A stretch of DNA of 64,000 nucleotides. Source: Pseudomonadota bacterium. Lineage in GTDB: Bacteria; Desulfobacterota; Binatia; Binatales; Binataceae. Both the position numbers and the translations under genes were made by a program. The notes beneath the pieces are model-generated. The model saw nothing but the letters and a program-made list of their open reading frames with translations, was not told the DNA's origin and ran no database searches. Where the stretch lies: assembly GCA_021325025.1 (NCBI GenBank), contig JAJPHZ010000022.1:138646-202645 (forward strand), written 5' to 3'. This document shows, in pieces, positions 18,301-27,926 of the stretch. Numbering within the stretch: position 1 is the stretch's first letter; each line of letters begins with the position of its first letter.

Positions 18301-20031
18301 GTGAAGCTTTCGATCATAGTACCCACGCGCAATCGCAAAGAGATGATCGCCAAGACCCTGCCGGCACTCTTGAATCAGAAGGTACCCGCGGGCGAGTACG
18401 AGGTCGTGGTCGTGTCGGACGGTTCCACTGACGGCACGGTTGAATTCCTCAGCACGCTCAACAGCCCGGTTTCGCTGCGAGTCATCGACCGGCCGCATCG
18501 GGGATTGGCTGCCACGCGCAACGCGGGCATCCAGGCGGCGCGCGGCGAGATTGTGTTGCTCATCGACGATGACATGATTGGTGACCCCTCGCTGGCGGAA
18601 AAGCACATCGCCGCGCATGACGGCGGGCGCGCGTGCGTGGCGATTGGGGCGTTGCGTACCTCCCCGCAAAGCGCAAGCAGCCTTGCCACTGAGCTGGTAA
18701 GAACTTCGCATCAGGCATATCACGATCAATTGGTCCGCCAGGGGCCAAGCCGATCCCGATACAGGCTTTGGCTGGCCGCCAACTTTTCGGCCCCGCGAAG
18801 CCTCCTGCTTGCTCATCACGGCTATGACGAACGCTTTCTGTCATCGGAGGATCACGAACTCGCGATTCGTCTGTGGGACGCCGGGGTGTCCTTCAAGTTC
18901 CTGCCCGAAGCGCTGGCCTATGAGATCTATTCAAAGGACGCCAACCGCGTGGTTGCCTCCGATGCCCCACGCACCGGCGCAGCCGACGCAAATCTCGCCC
19001 GCAAGCATCCCGGCTACCGATGTGTCTCAGTGCTGGCTTCGTTGTTCGGGGAGTCGCGGGTCAGGCAGATCGCATGGGAGATGTGTTGTGTTTCGCCCTT
19101 CTCACCGGATTTGATTCTTCGAATTCCATACTCAGTCGCAGAAGCGTTCAGGCGAAATGCACGGATGGAACGGCTTGGCCTTCGCCTGGTGCAGTACCGA
19201 AAATCGATCGCGATGATGCGCAGCGCGGCGCGCGAGACTGGTTCATGGCGGAAACTGCGCCAGGAGTTCGGGATGCGCCTGCCGGTGCTCAACTACTTGC
19301 ATGCGGCGCCGGCCGATCGATTCGAAAAGCACGTGCGCTGGCTGGCACGGCGGGGCTACGTGGGTATCGCGCCCTCGCAATGGCTGCGCTGGATCAGAAT
19401 GGGAGAGGCCCTTCCGCACCGCCCCGTACTGATTTCCTTTCAGGGAGCCTGCGCGGAAGTGGCCGAATGCGCCCTGCCGGTTCTGCGTCGTTATGATTTT
19501 CGCGCCGTCGTCCACGTGGTAACTGGAAGCATCAACGGCCGGTCCGAGTCGGAGTGTGAGTCGCAGGTCGGCGGCCGCCCGCTGATGACGGCCGATCAGA
19601 TCCGCTTCTGGGCAAACGAAGGAATCGAGTTCGGTTCGCTAAGCCGCAGCTATCGGCGGTTGACCGAACTGGATGCCGAAGGGCTGGTTGAGGAGGTCGA
19701 AGCAAGCGCCCAGGAGCTAGGGCAATTGCTGGGACGCCGCCCGATATCATTCGCATACCCGTACGGTGCGGTGAACGAAGCGGTGCTTGAACAGGTGCGG
19801 CGCTGCTTTGAGATGGCCTTGAGCGATGTCCCCGGCCTCAACGCTCTTTGCACCGACCCTCATCTGATGCGCACCGCCCGGATTACACCAAACTATCGAA
19901 TACTCGATCTCGTCCGTGCCGTTTTCCTTGGCTCCCCGCGCGCGCCATCACTTCGCAGACGGGCCGCCCTCTCCGATTCCACCCTCTTCGCGCCGCTGCC
20001 GGGGTCGTTGTCGGGCAACGTGGAAATTTGA
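18301..20031 (+). CDS. GT2 glycosyltransferase fused to degenerate deacetylase domain (copy 3)
   Basis: 576 residues, GTG start directly giving the GT2 N-terminus LSIIVPTRNRKEMIAKTLP. The GT2 motifs VVVSDGSTDG, LLIDDDMIGD and SSEDHELAIRL are intact. The C-terminal deacetylase-like half is further decayed than in copy 2: the Asp-Asp pair is replaced in SFQGACAE (near residue 378) and the His motif reads GSLSRSYRR (near 444), while FAYPYG survives. By eye it resembles copy 2 more than copy 1, suggesting two rounds of duplication. A hydrophilic tail of about 30 residues follows the domain. Predicted role: glycosyl transfer with a non-catalytic glycan-binding or scaffold domain. Confidence 0.82.
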   Translation: MKLSIIVPTRNRKEMIAKTLPALLNQKVPAGEYEVVVVSDGSTDGTVEFLSTLNSPVSLRVIDRPHRGLAATRNAGIQAARGEIVLLIDDDMIGDPSLAEKHIAAHDGGRACVAIGALRTSPQSASSLATELVRTSHQAYHDQLVRQGPSRSRYRLWLAANFSAPRSLLLAHHGYDERFLSSEDHELAIRLWDAGVSFKFLPEALAYEIYSKDANRVVASDAPRTGAADANLARKHPGYRCVSVLASLFGESRVRQIAWEMCCVSPFSPDLILRIPYSVAEAFRRNARMERLGLRLVQYRKSIAMMRSAARETGSWRKLRQEFGMRLPVLNYLHAAPADRFEKHVRWLARRGYVGIAPSQWLRWIRMGEALPHRPVLISFQGACAEVAECALPVLRRYDFRAVVHVVTGSINGRSESECESQVGGRPLMTADQIRFWANEGIEFGSLSRSYRRLTELDAEGLVEEVEASAQELGQLLGRRPISFAYPYGAVNEAVLEQVRRCFEMALSDVPGLNALCTDPHLMRTARITPNYRILDLVRAVFLGSPRAPSLRRRAALSDSTLFAPLPGSLSGNVEI

Positions 20032-22358
20032 ACGCCGATTGCACAGGTCCGGCCACCGTGTGCCCGCGATTGTCGTCCGAAGCGGAAGCCTGGGATCAGA
20101 CGCAGACAAGCTCTGCGCCAGATGCCGGCTCTTTCGAAACCGAAGAGCGGATCCGCCTGATGGGGCAGGGATTGGTCAACGGCGCCGGCAAGGTCATGCT
20201 CGGGCTGATCGCGATCTGCCTGGTCCCGGTGATGCTCAGAGGGCTGGGCCGGGAACTCTTTGGTTTATGGCTGTTCGCGTCGATGGTGGCGAGCACGGTC
20301 GCCACGGTGGCGGATCTCGGACTGCAGTTGACCGTGATACGCGAGGTGGGCGCCGTCGGAGACGATACTCATGAGGTCGCACCATTCGTCAGGGCAGCCG
20401 CCAATTTATACTTGCGCATTACTATCGCGGGCGCCCTGGTTGTCATCGCCCTGGGCGCAGCTCTGATCAGCCGCCACCACGCGGCCACGCCGGAGGCTCA
20501 CAGCCTTCTGGCAAAGGTCTTCGTCGTAGTATCGATCGGATTCATCGCAGACCAGATGTGCGCATTCCAACTTTCGGTACTGCAAGGACTGCGCAGGTTC
20601 GATCTGGCCAATTTGCTGGCGGTCTCGGCCTGCATATTAAATGCGGTCGCCATCGTTGCCGTGCTGGCCGCAGGCGGGCGATTGCTCGCCGTCGTGGAGG
20701 CCGAAGCGCTGGTCTCGATACTCGGTCTGTCGGTCGCTTATGCAGCGGTGGCGCATATTGCGCCGCCACTCAGACAGCGTCCGGAGAGGTTGAAGCTCCA
20801 AATCCTTCGCCCACACATGCGTTTCAGCCTGTTTAGTCAGCTCAGCGTCACGGCAAATGCGGCACTATGGAACGGACCGCCGATGCTGATCGGATTGATG
20901 CTCGCACCCGCCGGCCTGGTGCCTTATCAACTCGGCAGCAAGTTTCCGCTTGCGGCCGGCAACATTGCATGGGAACTGGCGGCGGTGATGATCCCGATAG
21001 CGAGCAGGCACCAGCGCACCAATGATGTCTTGTCCGCCGCAGAAGCCTTTGAAGCCGCAACGCGCTGGGTAACAGTTCTGATTCTGCCGATTTTCATCAT
21101 CCTGTGGATCGTCGGACCGGGTCTTCTCAGCGCCTGGCTTGGTCAGGTGCCACCGGGCACTCTTTTGGTGCTTCGCATCATGACCGTGGCATCGGCGCTT
21201 AGCGCGGTCGATGTAGCCGCCTCCAGCATTCTGACTGGCCGCGGAATGGTCGGATTTTTGGCGGCGACGGTCGGTGCCGTCGCGGTTATAGCGCTGCCGC
21301 TTACCGCCTTGCTCCTCGAACGCATTGGGCCCGAAGGCGCCGCCTGGACGCTGCTGATAGCCGCGCCGATTGCGGCGGCTATTATGCTCCGCGCCGCCGC
21401 GAGAGAATGCCGCATTGCCCTGTTCGGCATGCTCTGCCGCATCGCACGCGACGTCTGGATGCCCGCCGTGGCGTGCGCATGCGCTGCTGAATTGGCTGGA
21501 CGTTTCCTTCCGGCGAAACCATGGATAAGCGTTGCCGCCGTCCTATTTGCCGGCGGATTGGCGTATTTGTGCGTGTATCTAGTGTTCGGCGCACGCGAAG
21601 AGGAACGCCGAATCGTCCGCCGCGGACTCGATTCGCTTGTCGACCTTCTTATGGCGGCTGCGGCGGGAGCATATCCGGCGCTGCGTGCAATCGCGCGTTT
21701 ATCGCGACTGCGGCCGTCGAAGTATCCGCATCTTGCGGCATTAGTCTATTGGTTGCGCGACCCCTACAAGCACGTCCGGACCTTCGATTGCGAATATGAA
21801 ACCGGGCCTGACCCATGGCGCTACACCACCGACGCTAACAAACGCGAACGCCACCTGATGGCCCTGCGACTGGTGGAAGGCTTCTGTCCCCAGGACGGTT
21901 TCCGTCGCGTGTTCGAGATCGGTTGCGCCGAGGGAGTGTTTACCGAAATGCTGGCGCCTCTGTGCCAGTCCCTGACCGCGGTGGACTTTTCCGAAATCGC
22001 GTTGCAACGGGCCCGTAGAAGGCGCAATTGGGGCGACAACGTCACTTTTCGCCGCTGGGATCTTCGTACCGATCCAATTCCGGCGCGCTTTGAGTTGATC
22101 GTCGCGATGGACGTGCTCGGCTATATCCGCCGGCCGGGCAAAGCGCGGAAAGTGCACGACCGGTTGGTAGCCGCCCTGCGCAGCGGGGATTTGATTTTGG
22201 CCTGCGACTTTCGCGAGTCGTTCGACGACTCATGGCTGGCCCGGCGCCTGCACTTCGGCAGGTGGGCGATCGAGCAACTGAAGACCCACCCGGATCTCGA
22301 AACCATAAAGCAAGTCAGTACATCCACCCACGAATTTGCCGTCCTGCGCAAGTTGTAG
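20028..22358 (+). CDS. Flippase (MVF/Wzx-like) fused to NodS-like methyltransferase
   Basis: Two domains in one open frame of 776 residues. Residues about 45-540 have a dozen hydrophobic segments with the polysaccharide-transporter pattern (LVPVMLRGLGRELFGLWLF near the start), expected to flip a lipid-linked glycan across the inner membrane. Residues about 570-776 are a class I methyltransferase like NodS: DPWRYTTDANKRERHLMAL, then FEIGCAEGVFTEML (SAM loop, near 630), AVDFSEIALQRAR and LIVAMDVLGYI. I see no stop or frameshift between them. The start is uncertain: TTG 20028 overlaps the previous stop, GTG 20058 and ATG 20160 are alternatives that leave both domains whole. Confidence 0.75.
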   Translation: MNADCTGPATVCPRLSSEAEAWDQTQTSSAPDAGSFETEERIRLMGQGLVNGAGKVMLGLIAICLVPVMLRGLGRELFGLWLFASMVASTVATVADLGLQLTVIREVGAVGDDTHEVAPFVRAAANLYLRITIAGALVVIALGAALISRHHAATPEAHSLLAKVFVVVSIGFIADQMCAFQLSVLQGLRRFDLANLLAVSACILNAVAIVAVLAAGGRLLAVVEAEALVSILGLSVAYAAVAHIAPPLRQRPERLKLQILRPHMRFSLFSQLSVTANAALWNGPPMLIGLMLAPAGLVPYQLGSKFPLAAGNIAWELAAVMIPIASRHQRTNDVLSAAEAFEAATRWVTVLILPIFIILWIVGPGLLSAWLGQVPPGTLLVLRIMTVASALSAVDVAASSILTGRGMVGFLAATVGAVAVIALPLTALLLERIGPEGAAWTLLIAAPIAAAIMLRAAARECRIALFGMLCRIARDVWMPAVACACAAELAGRFLPAKPWISVAAVLFAGGLAYLCVYLVFGAREEERRIVRRGLDSLVDLLMAAAAGAYPALRAIARLSRLRPSKYPHLAALVYWLRDPYKHVRTFDCEYETGPDPWRYTTDANKRERHLMALRLVEGFCPQDGFRRVFEIGCAEGVFTEMLAPLCQSLTAVDFSEIALQRARRRRNWGDNVTFRRWDLRTDPIPARFELIVAMDVLGYIRRPGKARKVHDRLVAALRSGDLILACDFRESFDDSWLARRLHFGRWAIEQLKTHPDLETIKQVSTSTHEFAVLRKL

Positions 22359-22404
22359 CCGGTCGCCATTATCCGCCGCGGTGCGGAACAGTGAAGGGAA
22401 CAGA

Positions 22405-23640
22405 GTGAGCACGCTGGTCCATCGGCTGAAGGTCGCCGCCCGCTGGGTTAGAGTTGTGTGGGTCCAGGCCGGACTGACCATCCTCGCACTCGTGGTCATC
22501 GATAGTCTTGCTGTCGTCACCCTTCGCTCGCGCTCTCGGATCGACTCACGGGCCTTTGCCGATGGCTACCACGGTGCTACCTGGACAATCGAATACTTCG
22601 ATGAGTTGGCTCATCAAAAGACAAGATGGGAGCCATATGTGTATTGGGTGGGCAGCCGATACGCAGGCAGATACATAAACGTTGATTCGCAGGGCATTCG
22701 AAGGACAACGGCCAGCCGCGATTTTGGTTGCCGGCGGCGCAGCCGGGTGTTTACTTTTGGCGGTTCCGCCATGTGGGGCATAGGCGCACGCGACGACGAA
22801 ACGATAGCTTCATGGCTCCAGAAACTCCTCGACGCCAGGCATGCCTGTGTCGAGGTTATCAATATGGGACAGGACGGCTATGTGAGTACGCAGGAGGTAT
22901 TGTTGCTTGCGGAACAGCTTCGCCGTGGAAACACGCCCGACCTCGTAATCTTTTACGATGGCTACAACGATGTGCTCACTGCGGAATACAATAACGCAGC
23001 GGGTTTTACGTATAATGAAGATGCGAGAAGACGGGAATTCAACCTATCCGTCTCGCGACGGCAGCTGCTTACAACGGGTCTGAAGAGGTTGCTGCTCGAT
23101 ACGGGGATCGCAGAGATGGCCAGGCGGATGATAGTGGGTCTGGCGCCGGGCGTCTACAGTGAAGTACAGGGCCGGCTTGTAGCGATCGGTGCGGCGAAAG
23201 TACAGACCACAAGAGCGGCCAGCGACGATAAGCTTCAGCATAGCGTCGTCGATGCATATCTGCTGAACAAGGAATTTGCCGACGCTATGGCCACACGATT
23301 CGGATTTCAGACTCTAACCTACTGGCAGCCGTCGGTGCTGGACAAGAACAAGCTGACCCCCTATGAGCGCGTCGTAGTGCAGAGTACCTATCTGCCGGGA
23401 GAGATAGCGTTTGCCTCAGCGCTGGAGCGCCGCATGAGAGCAGCCGGCGCACGCGCCGGGATTCATAATCTAAGTGGACTTTTCCATGACTGCCGGCAGC
23501 CCTATTTCATTGATGACGTGCATGTCACGGGCGAGGCGAATCGTGTCATCGCCGAAGCTATGGTAGCGGACGTAATGGCGTCGCTCGAGCAGGCCCATCC
23601 TCGGCAAGCTGCCGGCGCTGCGGCGACCGGCACCCGATAA
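22405..23640 (+). CDS. SGNH/GDSL-hydrolase-like membrane-anchored protein (copy A)
   Basis: 411 residues. The GTG at 22405 was chosen because AAGGG lies 7 bases upstream; an in-frame GTG at 22381 is possible. A single N-terminal membrane segment (LTILALVVIDSLAVVTL) is followed by an extracytoplasmic domain. FGGSAMWGIGARD holds the block I serine, FYDGYNDV is the block III G-x-N-D, and DDVHVTGEAN gives the D-x-x-H of block V, so the catalytic triad is present. Family members add or remove O-acetyl or other acyl groups on glycans outside the cytoplasm. A close paralogue starts at 25298, with a GT-C-like gene between them. Confidence 0.78.
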   Translation: MSTLVHRLKVAARWVRVVWVQAGLTILALVVIDSLAVVTLRSRSRIDSRAFADGYHGATWTIEYFDELAHQKTRWEPYVYWVGSRYAGRYINVDSQGIRRTTASRDFGCRRRSRVFTFGGSAMWGIGARDDETIASWLQKLLDARHACVEVINMGQDGYVSTQEVLLLAEQLRRGNTPDLVIFYDGYNDVLTAEYNNAAGFTYNEDARRREFNLSVSRRQLLTTGLKRLLLDTGIAEMARRMIVGLAPGVYSEVQGRLVAIGAAKVQTTRAASDDKLQHSVVDAYLLNKEFADAMATRFGFQTLTYWQPSVLDKNKLTPYERVVVQSTYLPGEIAFASALERRMRAAGARAGIHNLSGLFHDCRQPYFIDDVHVTGEANRVIAEAMVADVMASLEQAHPRQAAGAAATGTR

Positions 23641-23772
23641 TGGCATGGCTTAAAGAGTGCAGGTTTCGCATTGATGAGTGGAGCGATATTTGAGTTCGGC
23701 GTGCCGATTGATTCGTCGGTTAAAGGGCCCGCCCGCCGCTGAGGGATTCGGGATTTGGGTGTGTACAGTGTG

Positions 23773-25200
23773 ATGGCAACCGGGGACGCGACCGTGCGCG
23801 CGGCAACTGATTCCAGAGCGGGGAACGACTCCCCGGGTACGCACCGGGGAAAGCGCGCGCTGCTCGGCGTACTTGAAGACTGGTTCCCGACCGATCGACC
23901 GCTGGTCGGCGCGGTCCGGGTCTTTGTCGCCGCACTGGGGATCCGGTGGATCTATTTGCTGGCCCACACGATACTTAAGCCGTTCTGGCCGATCAAAGAA
24001 TTTGATTTCAACGAGATGGGCAGTATAGCGGTCAATCTCTTCCAGGGCCGAGGCTTTAGTTCCCCGTTTTTCCACGGCAACGTTCCAACCGCCTGGGAAT
24101 GCCCGCTGGTTCCCTTTGTCTGGGCGGCTGTCATGAGACTCCTGGGCGAAGCTTCGCAGCGCACCTACCGGATGCTGGTCATTATCCAGACCGTGCCGGC
24201 TGCTCTGTCGGTTTCACTATACTGGCTGATCGCAAGGTACCTGGTGCGCCGCACATCCGGACTTCGGCCCTACACCCCGTTCATTGTCGCTGCGCTGTTT
24301 TGCTTTTGGCCCGAGGCGATCCTGCGCATCCAGGAAATCTGGTACTTCGTTTGGCAGGAGGCGGCTTTAGCCGCTTTGATGTGTGTGGCACTGTGGTGGT
24401 GTGACATGCCAAGTCGGCGCTCGGGTTCGGCGCTTGGGGCGGCGGCGGGCGTGTTGGCGCTGATCAATGTGACGCCGCTGCCGATTTATCCGGTGGCGCT
24501 TGTGGAGCCGCTCGCCCGCATCCGACGCAACCGTGCTGAGATGCTCGGGGCTGCGCTACTATCGGTTGTCATCGCAGGCGCGATCGTGGCCCCGTGGCTG
24601 ATCCGCAATGCGGTCGAACTTGGCGCGTTTGTGCCGATGCGCTCCAACAGCTGGAAAGAAGTGTTTCAGGGCAACAACCCAAAGGGCAACATCTGCGAAA
24701 ACGCAGCTTCCCTGCACCCGGCTTATAACCCGAGCGAAGCGCATCTGTACCGGACCCTGGGAGAGATTGACTATATGCGCTTTTGCCGCGAGCGGGCAAT
24801 TCGTTATATCAGAAGCCATCCTGGGCTGACCGCGTGGCGTGCAGCACAGCGGTTCTACGTGGTATGGTTTACGGACCTCTTCGACCAGTGGCCCTGGAAC
24901 CGGGCCGAATTGCAACGCCGGGACATGCTGACGAGAGTCAGGTTGATGATATTCAGTTGTTCGGCGGTTGTGCCTCTGGTGATCGTGGTCTGGGGTCTTG
25001 CAATCGGCAGACTGAGGGGGCTGCCGCACCCGGTGCTGTTGATCAGTCCCTTCATCTTTCTACCGCTGCCGCATTACTTCACTCTGGCAGACCCCTTGTA
25101 TATGCAGACGATGAGGAGCTGGCTGGCGTTCATGGCGGTCATCGTGCTCTTGCGCCGGGCCAGCGACGCCGGCGCCGCTGTTGTCATGGCGTCCGAGTGA
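23773..25200 (+). CDS. Multispanning GT-C-like (GT39-type) membrane protein
   Basis: 475 residues from the ATG at 23773; in-frame TTG 23755 and GTG 23761 are alternative starts. After a hydrophilic N-terminal stretch it has about ten hydrophobic helices. The first loop contains KEFDFNEMGSIAVNLFQGRG and the following TAWECPLVPF, positioned like the acidic loop of PMT/ArnT transferases. A large loop near residues 290-350 (GNNPKGNICENAAS) should face the periplasm. The specific sugar donor or acceptor cannot be told. It lies between two SGNH-hydrolase paralogues, suggesting the two kinds of protein modify the same exported glycan. Confidence 0.68.
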   Translation: MATGDATVRAATDSRAGNDSPGTHRGKRALLGVLEDWFPTDRPLVGAVRVFVAALGIRWIYLLAHTILKPFWPIKEFDFNEMGSIAVNLFQGRGFSSPFFHGNVPTAWECPLVPFVWAAVMRLLGEASQRTYRMLVIIQTVPAALSVSLYWLIARYLVRRTSGLRPYTPFIVAALFCFWPEAILRIQEIWYFVWQEAALAALMCVALWWCDMPSRRSGSALGAAAGVLALINVTPLPIYPVALVEPLARIRRNRAEMLGAALLSVVIAGAIVAPWLIRNAVELGAFVPMRSNSWKEVFQGNNPKGNICENAASLHPAYNPSEAHLYRTLGEIDYMRFCRERAIRYIRSHPGLTAWRAAQRFYVVWFTDLFDQWPWNRAELQRRDMLTRVRLMIFSCSAVVPLVIVVWGLAIGRLRGLPHPVLLISPFIFLPLPHYFTLADPLYMQTMRSWLAFMAVIVLLRRASDAGAAVVMASE

Positions 25201-25297
25201 CCAGGGTCAGGAACGGCGACTGTTCGGGTGGTTTCGTCCCTGAGTTCACGGCCCCGCAGTTCCCGATTGCGGCGGTACCGTTTTTTGGGAAAGGCGA

Positions 25298-26569
25298 ATG
25301 GCTAACGGAGGTTGCACCGATACTGTGAGTCGCCACAGCGGGGCGCTCGGCAAGCGCGCGACACGGTGGCTGGGCGGGATCACGCGCCTGTGGAGAACCG
25401 TCCGGCTCCAGGTCTGGCTCAGCATATTTTTCCTGCTCGCACTGGAGTTATTGGCACGTGGCTACGTGCGCATAAGCGCGCTTTTTGAGAATGATGAAGA
25501 TCCGCGCGCGTATGCTGACGGCTACCATCATGCCAAGTGGACGCACGGATTTTTCCGTGAATACAATGACTCCGCGGTCCGTTGGTCTCCTTACGTGTAT
25601 TGGGTCGGGGCGGAATATAAGGGCCAGTACGTAAACATCAACTCCAGCGGCATCCGCCGCACCTGGCATCGGCCCGAGCCTGCTGATTACCGGTGCGGCC
25701 ATCGCGCCCGTATATTCATGTTCGGCGGGTCCACCATGTGGGGCGTCGGGGCGCGCGACGGCTATACGATTCCCTCCTGGCTGCAGCGAATGCTATCGGA
25801 GCGTCATGCGTGTGGCGAAGTGACCAATTTTGGCCAAGACGGCTACGTCAGCACACAGGAAGTGCTGACGTTGGCCAATCTGTTGCGGGCGGGCGATGTG
25901 CCTGACATCGTAGTGTTCTACGACGGATACAATGACACCTTAACCGCCGCCATCAATCGGGAACCGGGGCTTACCTATGATGAGTACTCAAGGCGGCTGG
26001 AGTTCAACACAAACAATTTTTTCCGGCCGGTACATGAGCGCGTTCTGATTAAGCAACTGCTGTGGCGAATCTCGATGTCCTCGGGCCTGGGGCAGATTGC
26101 GAGCAGAACCGTCGCACGGATGGCGCCTGAATCGTACATGATTATTGAGGGCACTCTGGTTCAGCGCGGCGGCACGCGTGCTGAAGCGGGCGATGACAAG
26201 CAACTAGAAGCGGCAGCGGCGCAGTACTATCTGGCCAATGTGCGCACGGTCGAAGCGATGGCCCGCCAATTCGGTTTTCGTGCGCTCTTTTACTGGCAGC
26301 CCTGCATAATAGACAAGAAGCATCTGACCGCTTACGAGCAGGAACAGGCAAAGGCCATACCGCGGTTTTGGCGCAGTTTCATCGTCGGGGTGCACCAGAA
26401 GGTCGGTCAGGCCGCGCAGAGCAATAACATTCACGATATCAGCAGCTTGTTTGCGGACACGACCGAACCCTATTTCATCGATCAGGCGCACGTAACCGAG
26501 GACGGAAACAGAATTATCGCGAAGCAGATGCTCGACGAGGTCGTGAAAACGCTGGCAAAACGTAAATGA
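25298..26569 (+). CDS. SGNH/GDSL-hydrolase-like membrane-anchored protein (copy B)
   Basis: 423 residues, ATG preceded by a GGGAAAGG sequence. An N-terminal hydrophobic helix (VWLSIFFLLALELLARGYV) anchors an extracytoplasmic SGNH domain: FGGSTMWGVGARD (block I Ser), FYDGYNDT (block III Asn) and DQAHVTEDGN (block V His). Long stretches match copy A almost residue for residue, e.g. GQDGYVSTQEV and PYVYWVG, so this is a tandem paralogue. Predicted acyl transfer or removal on the surface glycan; the acyl group is unknown. The TGA overlaps the next ATG by 4 bases, showing coupling to another GT-C-like gene. Confidence 0.8.
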   Translation: MANGGCTDTVSRHSGALGKRATRWLGGITRLWRTVRLQVWLSIFFLLALELLARGYVRISALFENDEDPRAYADGYHHAKWTHGFFREYNDSAVRWSPYVYWVGAEYKGQYVNINSSGIRRTWHRPEPADYRCGHRARIFMFGGSTMWGVGARDGYTIPSWLQRMLSERHACGEVTNFGQDGYVSTQEVLTLANLLRAGDVPDIVVFYDGYNDTLTAAINREPGLTYDEYSRRLEFNTNNFFRPVHERVLIKQLLWRISMSSGLGQIASRTVARMAPESYMIIEGTLVQRGGTRAEAGDDKQLEAAAAQYYLANVRTVEAMARQFGFRALFYWQPCIIDKKHLTAYEQEQAKAIPRFWRSFIVGVHQKVGQAAQSNNIHDISSLFADTTEPYFIDQAHVTEDGNRIIAKQMLDEVVKTLAKRK

Positions 26570-27918
26570 GCGTGCCCGGCTGCGATTCGAAGGATTTTTC
26601 GGTCTTGGGGCGCGCCGCTGCTGCGCTGGGTGTGGTGGTGGCGGCCGGCCTTGTCGCCCGTGTCTTGATGGTCATGAGCCGGCCGCCGGTGAGCGATCCG
26701 GATACCGCCAGCTATGTCGAGTTGGCCCGCGACATCCGCTTAATGAGCTTCAGGGGATGGGACGGGGCGCGTACTCCGGTTTATCCCCTGCTTCTGCTCG
26801 CGGGCGGATGCAATCTGGACACCGCCAGGATTGTGCAAATCCTGATCGGTATCGCTACCGCGTCGATACTGGTCCTGATGGTTGTGCGGCGGACACAGAG
26901 TGGCGTATTCGCCGCGATGGTGGGTCTGGCATACGTGTTGGATCTGGGTCAGATGTCCTTCGAGTCGGCGCTGATGTCCGAAACCCTGTGCACGTTCTTC
27001 CTGTTGGCTTCGGTCTTCGTGCTCGATCACATCGTCTCAGGGCGCCAGATGTCGGAGCGGGAGCGGCTTGCGTTATGCGCAACGCTGGGTCTGTTGACCG
27101 CAGTAACAGCGCTCACCCGCCCGTTATACAGTTTTGTGATTGTAATATACTTTTTCGCCGTCCGTGGCCTGGCCGCCCCTTGGCAAGCGCGTACCCGGTG
27201 GTGGGCCGCAAGCCTGACGGCGTTGGTTGCGCCTGCGGCCGGTTTGATGCTGGCGTGGTGTGCCTTCAATTGGTTGACGGTCGGCTACTTCGGCCTGATG
27301 AGCACGGTTGGTTTCGGTCTGAGTAATCAAAGCGGCGAGTTCATGGAAATGGCTCCCGACCGCTACGCGGCCATTCGCGATCCGTACCTGCGCGCCGTCA
27401 GACGGCAGCTTGCCACCAGCGGTTCGCGCTTCGAACCGATCTTTGATGCGGCCCCGGAGATTTATCGCGAGACCGGCTGGAGCGATGTCGAGCTTTCGCG
27501 CCGGCTGACGCGGATGTCGATCGAGATGTTTGCGTCCCACCCGTTGCTGTATGCCCAGGGCGTGTCGCGCGCCTGGATACGTTTCTGGGTGCCGGGGGCC
27601 TACTATGACGTGCTGCTGAATCATGGGCAGCAGGGCCTGATGGTCAGGCTGTGGCGCCTTCAGAAACCGTTCTTCTTCGGTATTAACATCTTGTTCCTGT
27701 TGCTCAGCGGTTCGTGCCTGGTCAGATGGGTCCGGCGCCGGCCCAATGCCGGGTTGGTCCGCTATCTGGTTGCCCTGGTATTGGTTGCCTCGCTGGTGCA
27801 GGCGGCGATGGAACTGGGCGAGAACTCGCGCTATTCGGTGCCCACGTATCCGGTGGTTTTGTATGTGGTGAGTATTTGGGCGTGGGATCTTCGGCGTCGA
27901 TATTCCGCTGCTGCCTGA
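26566..27918 (+). CDS. Multispanning GT-C-like (GT39-type) membrane protein
   Basis: 450 residues with about ten hydrophobic segments. The first periplasmic loop has SDPDTASYVELARDI and ARTPVYPLLLL, the D-x-D/acidic and P-x-YP pattern of PMT-like GT-C glycosyltransferases. Its ATG overlaps the copy B SGNH gene (ATGA), repeating the SGNH then GT-C order seen with the genes at 22405 and 23773. It ends 8 bases before the stop of a convergent methyltransferase gene. Sugar and acceptor unknown. Confidence 0.7.
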   Translation: MSVPGCDSKDFSVLGRAAAALGVVVAAGLVARVLMVMSRPPVSDPDTASYVELARDIRLMSFRGWDGARTPVYPLLLLAGGCNLDTARIVQILIGIATASILVLMVVRRTQSGVFAAMVGLAYVLDLGQMSFESALMSETLCTFFLLASVFVLDHIVSGRQMSERERLALCATLGLLTAVTALTRPLYSFVIVIYFFAVRGLAAPWQARTRWWAASLTALVAPAAGLMLAWCAFNWLTVGYFGLMSTVGFGLSNQSGEFMEMAPDRYAAIRDPYLRAVRRQLATSGSRFEPIFDAAPEIYRETGWSDVELSRRLTRMSIEMFASHPLLYAQGVSRAWIRFWVPGAYYDVLLNHGQQGLMVRLWRLQKPFFFGINILFLLLSGSCLVRWVRRRPNAGLVRYLVALVLVASLVQAAMELGENSRYSVPTYPVVLYVVSIWAWDLRRRYSAAA

Positions 27919-27926
27919 GGCAAGCT

